DNA of 64,000 bases. It comes from Trifolium pratense (taxonomy: Eukaryota > Streptophyta > Magnoliopsida > Fabales > Fabaceae). Within the stretch, counting starts at the first letter, position 1. Every line of letters begins with the position of its first letter. The stretch lies in contig NC_060065.1 of assembly GCF_020283565.1 (NCBI RefSeq), positions 29,190,409 through 29,254,408 on the forward strand. The letters run 5' to 3'. The notes below the pieces were generated by a model. That model was not told the origin of the DNA, ran no database searches, and worked only from the letters and a program-made list of their open reading frames with translations. This document shows positions 25,402 through 36,553 of this stretch, piece after piece. The translations under genes and the position numbers were made by a program.

Positions 25402-25536
25402 GTAAGAAAGATCAATTTAGACACTAAATTGAATGCATGTTTAATTTCAATTTTGAGAGAATTAAAGACTTAAAATAGTTTTGGCATGTTTGACTTTTGG
25501 ATCCATCTCCTCCGAAGTGAGTGGTTCAGTTTAGAG

Positions 25537-26427
25537 TAGGGGTGGCAAAACGGGCCGGACCCGCCGAGCCGACCCGTTTGACCCATCATTTTTGGCGGGC
25601 AGGGCTGAGGTTTTCGGCTCGCTACCTTAATGTGGCCCGCCTCCGCCTAACCCGTCTAAAAAACGGGACGGGGTGGGGCGGGTTAGCCCACAGGCTTTTT
25701 AATTTTTTATATTTTTTTTACTTTTATTGAAAATTTGGCTTGGAATGAGGAGCCCAAATGTCAATCCAGTAATATTTTTCTCTCATATAAAACTTCACGT
25801 TTCTTTTTCTGTCAAAATTAGGGTTGTTTTGTTTCATTCATTCATTTCATCCACCGTCGTGCTCCCTTTATGCTAGTATTTATCCTTTTATCTTATATTG
25901 TAATTAATTACTTATTAACTTAGTTGATGTTTCTATTAATTTAATTAAGGGTAATTGTAAGTGTTAGTTTAATTAAGGTTAATTGTAAAGAATTACTTAT
26001 TAACTTAATTAATGTTTCCGTTAGTTTAATTATCCCTATTCTTTGCTGCAATCTTCTCTCAACTCTTAATTATCCCTATTTTCTATTAGTTTAGAAATAG
26101 GAGGTAAGAATTTTAAGGAATTGTGAAGTTATAATTCAACATGCTTAACTTCACAATCTTCTCTCAATGCAATCTGCTAGTATTTTTTTAACATCAACTA
26201 GGAGGTAAGAATTGTGAAGTTATAATTCAAACTATTAAAAAAAGAAAGTCTATTTTAGTCCCTTAAAAACATATTTGATAGCAAAAAGGTCCTTTCCGTC
26301 AATTTTTTGACAGAAATGTTAGTCTTTGTTGACTGGTTTGTGGATGTGATACAGTGTAAGTGGTCCACCAAAGACGTGTTAATTTTTTTAAATTGTAACC
26401 ATTGATTTTTTACCGACAAGGTACATA
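25537..26427. mobile_element. hAT-like element, left end only
   Basis: TAGGGGTGGCAAAACGGGCC at 25537 is the classic terminus of many plant hAT elements, rich in GGGCC/CCCG subterminal repeats (25550-25690). The eight bases before it (GTTTAGAG) would be the target duplication, but I found no matching right end (inverted CCCGTTTTGCCACCCCTA) or second GTTTAGAG before the next element. It appears truncated, and the loss of SDR copy 3 exons 3-5 coincides with it. The interior includes a repeated 'taattacttattaactta' motif and no gene. Confidence 0.55.
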
Positions 26428-26435
26428 GTTATTGG

Positions 26436-27396
26436 TAGAGCTGGGTATGTGGGCTAGCCCGCCCCGTTTAACCCGCCCCGCATAAACCCGCATATTAAAC
26501 GGGGCGAACAAGCCCGTCGGCAAATATAAACGAGTTATAATATTAAGTCCGAGTCCGGTCCGCATAAGCCCGCGGGTTAAACGGTTAACCCGCGGACTAT
26601 TACCAAAAAAAATAAAAAATCATTTTTTTCAAAAAATAAACTAAATTAGTAAAATATTGATATAATGAAAGCTTAAAAAAATATATTATTAATAATTTTA
26701 TGTTATAACATATAAATTGTAACTAACAAATAAAAATAAATAAAGGTTGTGATATCATTGAGTTTATCTATCTTCTCTTTGTAAGTAATGCAACTAAAAT
26801 CAAATTCAACTGATTCTTATCGTTATTTTTTTACCGTCCATTTTAGTGAGAAAAACTTTCTACATGTACCCAAAAAAGCATAAAAAGATTAACAGATTAA
26901 ACTTAACTAAATCACATCAAGGTAACCAAATTATTCAAATATAATAGCGGAAAATACCCCCAAGAAAAATAACTACCCATTTGGACATGTATCTTTTAAA
27001 TACTAGCAAATGTATATACAGCTAAGACAAAGTAAAAGATAGTGAAACCTGATGTTTTGTGTTGTTGTCTACTTGATTAAAATTAGAGTGTCTTATTGCT
27101 TTTTATAATTAGGGTTTAGACTAAGTCTTTTTTTTTTGCTGTTAAAAAAGTTGAATTTGGACATGGACCAAGTTATTTATATCTGATAAATTTTGTAATT
27201 AATTATATAAAAAAAAGCAGGCGGGCCACGGGCTAACCCGCGAACCCGCGGATTTAACCCGCATAACCCGCGGTTTTAACGGTCCAACCCACACGGGCAA
27301 AAATGTAAACGAGCCAAAAAAATTTGGTCTTAAGTCCGTGCGAACTGCGGGTTAAACGGGTCGGCCCGCGGACCTTGGTCCGTATACCGAGCTCTA
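26436..27396. mobile_element. Non-autonomous hAT element (961 bp)
   Basis: The ends are TAGAGCTGGGTATGTGG and, inverted, TAGAGCTCGGTATACGG. The 8-bp target duplication GTTATTGG is intact on both sides (26428-26435 and 27397-27404). Both subterminal regions are rich in CCCGC/GCGGG repeats, and the core is AT-rich with no transposase ORF. The flank after it (TACTCTTGTCTT...) matches the region before SDR copy 2, so the element inserted into the ancestral promoter region of copy 4, about 200 bases before its ATG. Confidence 0.88.
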
Positions 27397-27497
27397 GTTA
27401 TTGGTACTCTTGTCTTCAATGAATATTTAAAGACAAATGCTATTGATTTGACATAAACATAACAACAAAAAAACTACAAACCCAAATTTGCATATCA

Positions 27498-27620
27498 TCT
27501 TTATCCATATCAATTGCGCCCCACGTGAGCCAAAGCTACGTCCCGCGTGGTGCTCTGATTTCAAAACCAAAAACTGCATCAAATCAAAGGCAAACTACCA
27601 ACAATCTTTATCCATATCAA
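27498..27620 (+). repeat. 107-bp direct repeat pair at the start of SDR copy 4, with a G-box
   Basis: TCTTTATCCATATCAA occurs at 27498-27513 and again at 27605-27620, overlapping the ATG. The unique DNA between contains CACGTG (27522-27527), a G-box core. In SDR copy 2 only one copy of the repeat remains, and the junction reads CAATTGCAGAAG, a hybrid of the two repeat ends. This explains how copy 2 lost its ATG. Confidence 0.75.
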
Positions 27621-30600
27621 TGGCAGAAGCAACAAAAAGGTATAGTATACAATTTTCTTTAATTAGCCAAATCTTTCTTCAACCACATAATGACCTTGTT
27701 AATCTTGTCTGTAGGTATGTAGTTGTGACCAAGGTTTTAAATTGCGGTTGCGGTCGTGGATGCGGTTGCGGTTGCAGGTATTGCGATTGCGGCTAATGCG
27801 GACACTGCGATGCAATTGCAGCCGTTGCGGCGTGAAATAATTTTTTATCCGCACAAACACAGAAAAAATACTATAATTATTGTAATTCCTTATATATCTT
27901 TTACTTATAATTCTATATAAATTTTAATTCATTTTTAAGTCATCGAGACATAAGAAGACAGAAACTCTAAAATGAAAGGACATAATGGAAAAAATAAAGG
28001 TGAGATTCTCTGAATTTTTACGAAAAGGAATATTGGATTGAACCGTTGCGGCCGTTGCAGTCAAAACTCCGTTGTGTTGCGGTGAAATGCTGTTGTGTTG
28101 CGGTTGCGTTGCGGCATCACGTGTGATTTGAGTTCACACCGCAATTGCGGTCCGATGCGGTTGCAGTGCCTACCGCATCCGCAATATTGCGGCCGCATCA
28201 GGTGATGCGGTCCGCAATTTAAAACCTTGGTTGTGACAGGATCAAACAAAGGAATAGGATTTGCAGTATGCAAACAATTGGCTTCTGAAGGAATCACTGT
28301 TGTGCTTACTGCAAGAGATCAAAACAGAGGTCTTGAAGCTGTTCAGAAATTGAAACAGCTTTCTTTGCCTGGTCTTGTGCTTTTTCATCAACTTGATGTC
28401 ACAGATCTTGTTAGTATAAGATCATTTGTAGATTTTATCCACAACCAATTTGGAAAACTAGATATCTTGGTAAGATAATTCAAATTTTTCTTGTCTTTTG
28501 CATAATTTTTTTTTTTTTTTTTTTTTTGTTTCTAGTCATCAAACTTTTGTAAAAGTAGTTTGAGGATATCTGAATTTTTTATTGCCTGAGCTAAAATCAG
28601 TGACGCAATTTAGACAGTAAATTGAATGCATGTTTGATTTCAATTTTGAGAGAGCTAAAGACATAAAATTGATTTTGTATTGAGAATTGCTTCTAACAGG
28701 AAGTTATGATTTGTAGCATATGTCTCCAAATGTAATTTTTACACTAAAATTTATTGTTCGACTCATTTTCAAATTGTTTTCAAATAAATTTGAAGTCTAT
28801 TTCTTAAGGTTGATCTATAAATACAGGTCATCAATAGTTCAGCATTTTCTGTATCTGTATCTACGAGTATCATTGATAGTTGATGATACCTAGTTACATT
28901 ATATGTTGTTGATGTGTGAGATAATATCTGGTTCATCTTGAATGACTACAAATATATGAAACTCAACTTTGTTTAGGTAAACAATGCTGGAATTTCTGGA
29001 GCACAAGTGGACGGCGAGGCTCTGGCTGATGCTAAAGCTGCGGTATCATTTCTTTCCCGAAAAATAATTATATAATTGAAGTTTTGGTTGATTGTGTTTG
29101 TAGTCCAAGCAAAAATGGCTTTATTTTCTGAGTGATTTGTGGTATTTAAAAAATGAAATTTTGAATATTTATCAGCAAACTATTAAAAAAGGTCTCTGGC
29201 TGACTGAAGTTGCTGTACCTGCATTTAATTGCAATCCAACTGTGACTTTTTACTGCGATTAAATATATGCTAAACTGTTAGGACAACAATTTGTAACAGA
29301 AGATAAAAGAAACGATAAAGCACGAACAATGAAAGCAACTGTAGTTCAGTCTTATTGATAGCAAATATTATGGACCTAAAACCAAGTATACCTATACGAC
29401 TTAACCGTACTTGCAGGGAACTATCGCCTAGCGATGTCAATAGGGAGGGGAATGAGTGGGGAGTACTTTACCATTCCCTGCCCCACCATCTAAAATTCTT
29501 CCTCCATCCTCATTTTGTGGATCCCTATTTACCGATTAATTTGACATCCCTAATATAGCCCTCCGCCCCCAATCACCCCTCACGACAAACAGTCTCGCTC
29601 ACTTCGCTCATTCATCCCTGCCCATTTGACACTGCATATGAGCCATACTCAACACAATCAATGAAAGAAAACTGGAAATTGTTTGCCCCTTTTATGAAGA
29701 AATAGATTGTTAACATCAATCAAATTTATTACTCATGCATTGACATTTGTGTCTACATTCATAAGAAATAAAGTTTTCTTGTTTTTGGTTGCAGGCAAAT
29801 GGTGGCAAGTTTGATTGGAGTAAACTAATAACTCAAAGTTATGAACAAACTGAAGCAGGTATTAAAACAAACTACTATGGAGCCAAGGAATTAACCAAAG
29901 CACTTATTCCCCTTCTCCAGCTTTCAAGCTCACCAAAAATTGTCAATGTTTCATCATCCTTGGGAAAGTTGGAGGTACGTAACACTTACTAATTACTTTT
30001 GCAACTTACTAATAAGTAATAATATTTAAAAAATGACTTGTTCTTTTAGTGGTTATGCCTATGTTAGTTTCTAGGGTTTGAACTCTGAACATCGTTGTCT
30101 CTTAGCTCACCAACCAATTCAATGATTTGAACTATGAACTCAATTGTTCATTAATTTTTTCTATACAGACAAATGTTATTTAATAAGTCAGTGGTTATGT
30201 TAGTTTACGGAGTCTAAAATCTGGACATTTTAACTCATTCATTGTCCCTTAGCTCACCAACCGAGCCAAGGGTTCGAATTCTGAATACTTATTTTCATGC
30301 AATTTTGTTTGCAGAAAATTCCAGATGGATGGCCTAAGGAAGTACTAAGTGATGTTGAAAGCCTTACAGAGGAGAAAATTGATGAAGTTTTGAATCAATA
30401 TCTAAAGGATTTTAAAGAGGGTTCATTAGAAAACAAAGGTTGGCCTATTAGTGAAATGTCTACATACATTATCTCAAAAATTACTCTAAATGCCTACACA
30501 AGGGTTGTGGCTAGAAAGTATCCATCAATTTGCATCAACGCTGTTTGTCCAGGTTATGTGAAAACAGATATAAATTGCAATACAGGTTATCTAACACCTG

Positions 30601-30695
30601 ATGAAGGCGCCGAATCAATAGTGAGGCTGGCATTGTTACCTCATGGTGGTCCTTCTGGTCTCTTTTTCATTAGAAAAGAAGAGAAACCATTTTGA
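27620..30695 (+). pseudogene. SDR copy 4: exon 2 interrupted by a hAT MITE
   Basis: Exons: 27620-27639 (ATG intact), 27716-28469 with a MITE inside, 28977-29042, 29795-29974 and 30315-30695. The acceptor AG and exon 2 start are normal. After the codons for YVVVT a 500-bp MITE plus its 8-bp target duplication interrupts the exon, adding stops and a net 508 bases, which is not a multiple of three. Downstream exons are fully open, with NNAG, NVSSS and YIISK, so death was recent. Without the insertion the product would be about 297 aa. A rescue by splicing out the MITE would have to preserve the frame; I see no obvious site pair. Confidence 0.88.
27730..28229 (+). mobile_element. 500-bp hAT MITE, copy A, in exon 2 of SDR copy 4
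   Basis: The ends are CAAGGTTTTAAATTGCGG and its exact inverse. The 8-bp target duplication is GTTGTGAC (27722-27729 and 28230-28237). Subterminal regions are rich in TGCGGT repeats and the core is AT-rich and non-coding. It is the same length as, and apparently identical to, copies B (43711) and C (48232, inverted). Confidence 0.93.
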
Positions 30696-31587
30696 TCAAG
30701 GATTATATACGGTGAATCATGGGCTGAAAGCAATCACTTTGAATTGAAAAAATTCTACTTGTACTGAGCTTGAGGGAATAAAAAGTTTTCTTTGTTGTGA
30801 GCTAGTTAATCGCGTTTAAAAACGTGATTAATTTAGTTGAATAGATGATTGTAACATATTGTTCAAAAAAGAAAAGATGATTGTAACATAATATCAGTAT
30901 GAAATATAAGTGACGCTTGCAATGATGCAAGATCTAAAACAACATAAACTAAATAAGACAAGATATTACATGAGCAGTGATGTATGCAGGGGGAAAAACC
31001 TTATTATAAAGTGCATACTAATATCTTCCATAATATTTAAATCAATGTAAGATTATTTCATACATATGATTACGTTAGGATGTTATTTTATTTGTCCAGG
31101 TGCTTTATTCCTAGAACAGGCTCCATTCCTAACTATTTCTTTCCATATGTGTATGTCACTTATGTTAAGAAGTCTAACATGGATCGATTGGTTGCGAGAT
31201 AGCATGAATATATATATGTTTATAAAATAAGGAAAATTTTCACCTTAAAAGCCGGTTTTGTAGTGTTGAGTTAGGCCCAATACTCAATTTTATGATGATA
31301 TCTGAGCCTCCTCTACGATCTGCTGAGCCACCTGTTATCAGGTTTCTGATCGGACCATGATGAGTTAGGTTGAACTGTAGATTACAAAACTTTATTGATA
31401 ATGAACTTATTTTTCTGGTCAAAAAGTCCAAGCTTTTGGAGAAAATAACAATAAATCAATGCAATGTTCAATAGCAAGTTATCTATAAAAGCCACAAAGA
31501 GAATTCAATCTTTTCATCAAGTCTTAAAATTTAACTTCATATTATAATCTATATCCTTTCTTCACCCTCCCCAATAATTAAAAACCA
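30696..31587. other. Spacer between SDR copies 4 and 5, with TATA box
   Basis: The first 450 bases match the 3' flanks of copies 2 and 5. An extra dispersed repeat occupies 31230-31430. TATAAAAG at 31484-31491, about 97 bases upstream of the ATG, is the likely core promoter of copy 5. No other gene is seen. Confidence 0.5.
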
Positions 31588-34500
31588 ATGGCAGAGGCAA
31601 CAAAGAGGTGATTGTTTCTCCATCTTTCATCATGTGCATCTTAGTGGCCAACACTCGGTGGGATTTAGTCCCACATCGAGAGGCAATCCTCACCTTACAA
31701 GCCGGTTTTGTAAGAATGAGTTAAGCCTCAATATTCATGACGGTGCATGTCTTTCTTTTTTTTTATTACAAGAAAAAAATGCACTTCGTTGTTGAATTGG
31801 CTTTTAGTGGAGAAGTGTCGCAGATCTTCTGTGACGAACTAACGCCTGAAAATTGTTTGAAATTCTAAAAGCATTGGTACAAATACAAGAGAAATGAATA
31901 TCAGTGCTCTAAATTTAACATATATTCGTTTTCTTTTACTTTAGTCGATCACATCAAATTTTGATTATCTAGGTCTTAAAAGCATTCCTGAACTTTTACT
32001 TAAAGGTAGCATGACATTGTCGTCATGGTTTTGAACATTTTTGTAAACCATGCACTTATACACCTTAATAATCGCCGCGATCTCTATCCATTATATACAA
32101 CTTCTAATCAAGTACACGTATGTATGTCTTGTGATGGTTTTCTGCATAGGTATGCAGTTGTGACAGGAGCAAACAAAGGAATAGGATTTGCAGTATCCAA
32201 ACAATTGGCTTCTAAAGGGATCACTGTTGTGCTTACTGCAAGAGATGAAAACAAAGGTCTTGAAGCTGTTGAGAAATTGAAACAGCTTTCTTTGCCTGGT
32301 CTTGTGCTTTTTCATCAACTTGATGTCACAGATCTTGTTAGTATAAGATCATTTGTAGATTTTATCCACAACCAATTTGGAAAACTAGATATCTTGGTAA
32401 GATAATTCAAATTTTTCTGGTCTTGTGCTTTTATTTTTTTATTTTTTATTTTTTAGATATCTGAATTGAATAAATGTTTGATTTCAATTTTGGTATGTTT
32501 GATTGGGGTTCTCGATTAATATTGATTTTGATTTTGTCTTGGGAATTGATTAACATGAAGTTATGATTTATAGCTTTTGTCTTTGAATATGATTTTTACA
32601 CTAAGATTTATTGTTTGACTCATTTTCACATGAACAATTCCAAACATAAATTATAGTTAACTAAAGTGACACCGATAATCATTTTATGATTTTCTTCAAT
32701 TGAATTTGAACTCTAGTTCTTAAGGTTATAAGGCAAAGTTTGTACCATCAGCTCCACTTTAAGCTTAAAATCAATTCAATTAAAATCAATTTTTGTAAGG
32801 TGATGATTGCCCTCACTTGTAAACATATATTTATACCATCTTGCAACTGATGTGAGACATTTAACACACCCTTCATGTTTGGCACTATTGGGTTTGGTGT
32901 ACGGATATAAATAGCGGGTGGCCTGATCAGAAACCTGATAACAAGTGGCCAACGGATCGTGAAGGAGACTCTGGTACCATATTAGAATCTGGAGTTCGAC
33001 CTTATTCAATCCTACTAAACCGACTTGTAAAGTGAGGATTGCCCTCGCTTATAAACTTATATTCAGGCTATCTCGCAACCGCTATAGAATTCTTAATAGA
33101 TACCTAGTTACATTAAATAATTTACAAAAAAAAAAGTTATAGGATATTATATGGCTCTTGATGTGTGAGATAATATCTGATTCATCTAGAATGACTACAA
33201 ATATATGAAACTCAAAACTTTGTTTAGGTAAACAATGCTGGAATTTCTGGAGCACATGTTGACGGTGAGGCTCTGGCTGATGCTAAAACTGCGGTATGAT
33301 TTCTTTCCCACAAAAGCTGTGACAGTTTTACTTTAATATGATTAAGCATGGTCCATTTAGTTCAAACATAATTATATAAATGAATACATTTTAATTCAAT
33401 TTTTGGTTGATTGTGTTTGTAGTCCAAGCAAAAATGGCTTTATTTTGAGAGTGATTACTGCTATTTGAAAAATGAATTTTAGAATAATTATCAGCAAAGT
33501 CTTAAAAAGGGTCCGTATTCGCAATTTGGAGTGGGATACCATGGTTTTTGACGTGGGACATCTGCGAGGTTGGGGATAAAATCTCGTCCCCATCCCTTAA
33601 CCTCCTCGGGGGGACTTTCTCCCCCATCGGGTCCCCAAACAAGGCAATATCTCCATTTACAGATCAAGTTGACATCCCTACTATAGACCTCCGCTCCCAA
33701 TCACCCCTCACAACAAACAGTCTCACTCACTTCTCTCATTCATCCCTGCCCACTTGACACTGCAAACAGTGACGGAGCCAGAAATTTTGAACAGTGAGGG
33801 CATAACAAAAAATCGAATTTTAGGTTTTCTTAAAAAATTCATCTTAGAGAAAACTCATTAATCATTTTATCTCAATTACTTACTTTAATTGTTATTATGT
33901 TTACTCATAATATGAAAACGTTTAATGATTATTTTTCATTTTGAATATCAATAAAAACATCTTTCTATATAACTAAAACAATCATGCACAAAAAAAAAAT
34001 TTCATAGATGGACCCAATTTTATACTTCTAAATTCATCGAGCACTTGAGATTTTTTTTTTTTGAAGAAGCTAAATTAGCATACTCAAATTGACATCAGAA
34101 AGAATTGAACCCGGGACCTTAAAAAGGAGCATACTCTCAGGTCTCAAGTTAATATCACCAGACCAACTCACGTGGCTTTATTTTAAAATAATTATTATTA
34201 CTTTTTACTATAAATAAAATAAATAAAGAAACAGAATTAAAATATCATACACTATTGAACTCATCATATATGTAATAATCCCAATTTCCAACTTTTTATT
34301 TGTAAATAAATGTTCAGTACTGGTTAGACTTAGGAAAAAAAAATTAGACTCACATTTACTAATTCTTGTGAAGAAAGAATATACATGAGAACAAAAAACT
34401 ATTTACTTTTTATTTTCATTGTAGGTTAATGTGTGATTGTGTGCTATGTGTGTGGTGCCCCCATATCATTTTCATTTTCATTGTCAACTTGTACAATATA

Positions 34501-35840
34501 AAAAAAAAATCTAAAAAATTAGTGTAGGCAGGTGCCCCCATATCCTTCTATGTCCCTCCGTCCCTGACTGCAAATGAGCCATACTCAACACAAACATCAA
34601 AAGAAAACTGAAAATTGTTTCCCCCTTTTATGGAGAAACATATCGTTAACATGAGTCAAATTTATTACTCATGCATTGACATTTGTGTCATCATTCATAA
34701 GAAATAAAGTTTTCCTGTTTTTGGTTGCAGGCAAATGGTGGCCAGATTGATTGGAGGAAAGTAATAATTCAAAGTTATGAACAAACTGAAGCAGGTATTA
34801 AAACAAACTACTATGGACCAAAGGAATTAACAAAAGCACTTATTCCCCTTCTCCAGCTTTCAAGCTCCCCAAAAGTTGTCAATGTTTCTTCATCCATGGG
34901 AAAGTTGGAGGTATGTAACACTTAATAACTTTTGCTTCTTTGTTTGGTAGCTTATTTGGAAACTTAACAAATGAAAAATATCTAATAAATGATTTGTTCT
35001 TTTATATAAACAAATGTTAGTCGTGGTTATCCCAATGTTAGTTTCTAGGGTTTGAACTCTGAACATCGTTCTTAAAACTTTTTCGGTGTCTCTTAGTTCA
35101 CCAACCAAGTCAATGATTTGAACTGTGAACTCAATTCTTCATTAATTTTTTTTATATAGACAATTGTTCATTAATATTTTTTTAATAAATGTATAGTAAA
35201 TTAGTTTTCATAGTTTGAGCTTGATACATCTTCTTAAAACTCCTTTATTTTCCCTTAGTTCACCAACCAAGTCAAAGGGTCCGATCTTTGGAAATTCTTC
35301 TTAAAAGTCTTCCGTTGTCCTATAGCTCACCAACCGAGCCAAAATTCGAACTCTGGACACTTTAAAATTCATGAATTAGATTTAAAGTATACGCTATTAC
35401 TCTTCGCGATCTATTAGGGAATGTGAGATAATACTTTTTTCATGCAATTTTGTTTGTAGGGAATTCCAGATGGATGGCCTAAGGAAGTACTAAGTGATGT
35501 TGAAAACCTTACAGAGGAGAAAATTGATGAAGTTTTGAATCAATATCTAAAGGATTTTAAAGAGGGTTCATTAGAAAACAAAGGTTGGCCTATTAGTGAA
35601 ATGTCTACATACATTATCTCAAAAATTGCTCTAAATGCCTACACAAGAGTTGTGGCTAGAAAGTATCCATCAATATGCATCAATGCGGTTTGTCCTGGCT
35701 TTGTGAAAACGGATCTAAACTACAATATAGGTTATCTAACACCTGATGAAGGCGCTGAATCGATCGTGAGGTTGGCATTGTTACCTATTGGTGGTCCATC
35801 TGGTCTCTTTTTCATTAGAAAGGAAGAGAAACCATTTTGA
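31588..35840 (+). CDS. SDR copy 5: neomenthol dehydrogenase / salutaridine reductase-like, intact chimera
   Basis: Exons: 31588-31607, 32150-32396, 33228-33293, 34731-34910 and 35460-35840, all GT-AG, giving 297 aa. Motifs are TGANKGIG (12-19), NNAG (91-94), NVSSS (162-166), Tyr222 and Lys226 in YIISK, and a C-terminal RKEEKPF. The 5' part (promoter, exon 1, intron 1 and the first half of exon 2) is of the copy 3/6 type. From about 32307 onward it is nearly identical to copy 2. The switch falls in a 33-bp identical stretch (32274-32306), so the gene looks like the product of unequal crossing over. Ser replaces the usual Cys in AVSKQL. Intron 3 carries an 800-bp hAT element. The predicted role is a soluble NADPH-dependent carbonyl reductase; substrate unknown. 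Confidence 0.88.
33767..34566. mobile_element. Non-autonomous hAT element (800 bp) in intron 3 of SDR copy 5
   Basis: The ends are CAGTGACGGAGCCAGA and, inverted, CAGGGACGGAGGGACA. The 8-bp target duplication ACTGCAAA flanks it (33759-33766 and 34567-34574). The copy 2 intron shows the empty site (CACTGCAAATGAGCC, near 22276). No transposase ORF is present; a minus-strand SINE is nested inside. Confidence 0.88.
34051..34176 (-). repeat. SINE nested in the 800-bp hAT element
   Basis: On the minus strand the order is GTTGGTCTGGTGATATT (A-box-like), then GGGTTCAATTCTTTC (B-box-like), and finally an A-rich tail (poly-T at 34051-34062 on the + strand). This is the layout of a tRNA-derived plant SINE. 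Confidence 0.6.
34998..35370. repeat. Reiterated SINE-like text in intron 4 of SDR copies (also 23080-23450, 30040-30280)
   Basis: Three successive copies of a 'ttagttcaccaaccaagtca' / 'gaactctgaac' pattern occur in this intron. On the minus strand it reads as B-box-like AGTTCAAACCCT. Copy 1 lacks it. It is a shared, pre-duplication repeat with no coding content. Confidence 0.45.
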
Positions 35841-36553
35841 TCAAGGATTATATACAGCGAATCATGGGCTGAAAGCGATCACACTGTATTTAAAATTTCT
35901 ACTTGTTAGGCGCTTGAGAGAATAAAAAGTTTGCTTTGTTGTGTAGCTAGTTAATAGCGTTTAAAAACGCGATTAATTTAGTTGAATAGATGATTGTAAC
36001 ATAATATCACTATGAAATATAAGTGACGCTTGCAATGATGCAAGATCTAAAACAACATAAACTAAATAAGACAAGATATTACATGAGCAGTGATGTATGC
36101 AGGGGGAAAAACTTTATTATAAAGTGCATAATAATATCTTCCATAATATTTAAATCAATGTAAGATTATTTGATACATATGATTACGTTAGGATGTTATT
36201 TTATTTGTCCAGGTGCTTTAATCCTATATAACAAGCTCCCTTCCTAACTATTTCTTTCCATATGCATGTCACTTTATGTTAAGAAGTTTCATATCGGTTG
36301 CAATGATTTGAATATATGTTTGTAAAGTGAGGACAATCCTCAACTTTAAAGTCGATTTTATAGGGTTCCGGCCATCCACCATTCAAAAGTCCAACCATTT
36401 GGAGAAAATAACAATAAATCAATGCAATATGTTCAATAGCAAGTTATCTATAAAAGCCAAAGAGTGGAATTCAATCCTTTCATCAAGTCTTAATATTAAA
36501 CTTCATATTATCATCTATATCATTTCTTCACCCTCCCCAATAATTAAAAACCA
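35841..36553. other. Spacer between SDR copies 5 and 6, with TATA box
   Basis: Nearly identical to 23924-24634. TATAAAAG at about 36449-36456 is the candidate core promoter of copy 6, some 105 bases before its ATG. No other gene is seen. Confidence 0.5.
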
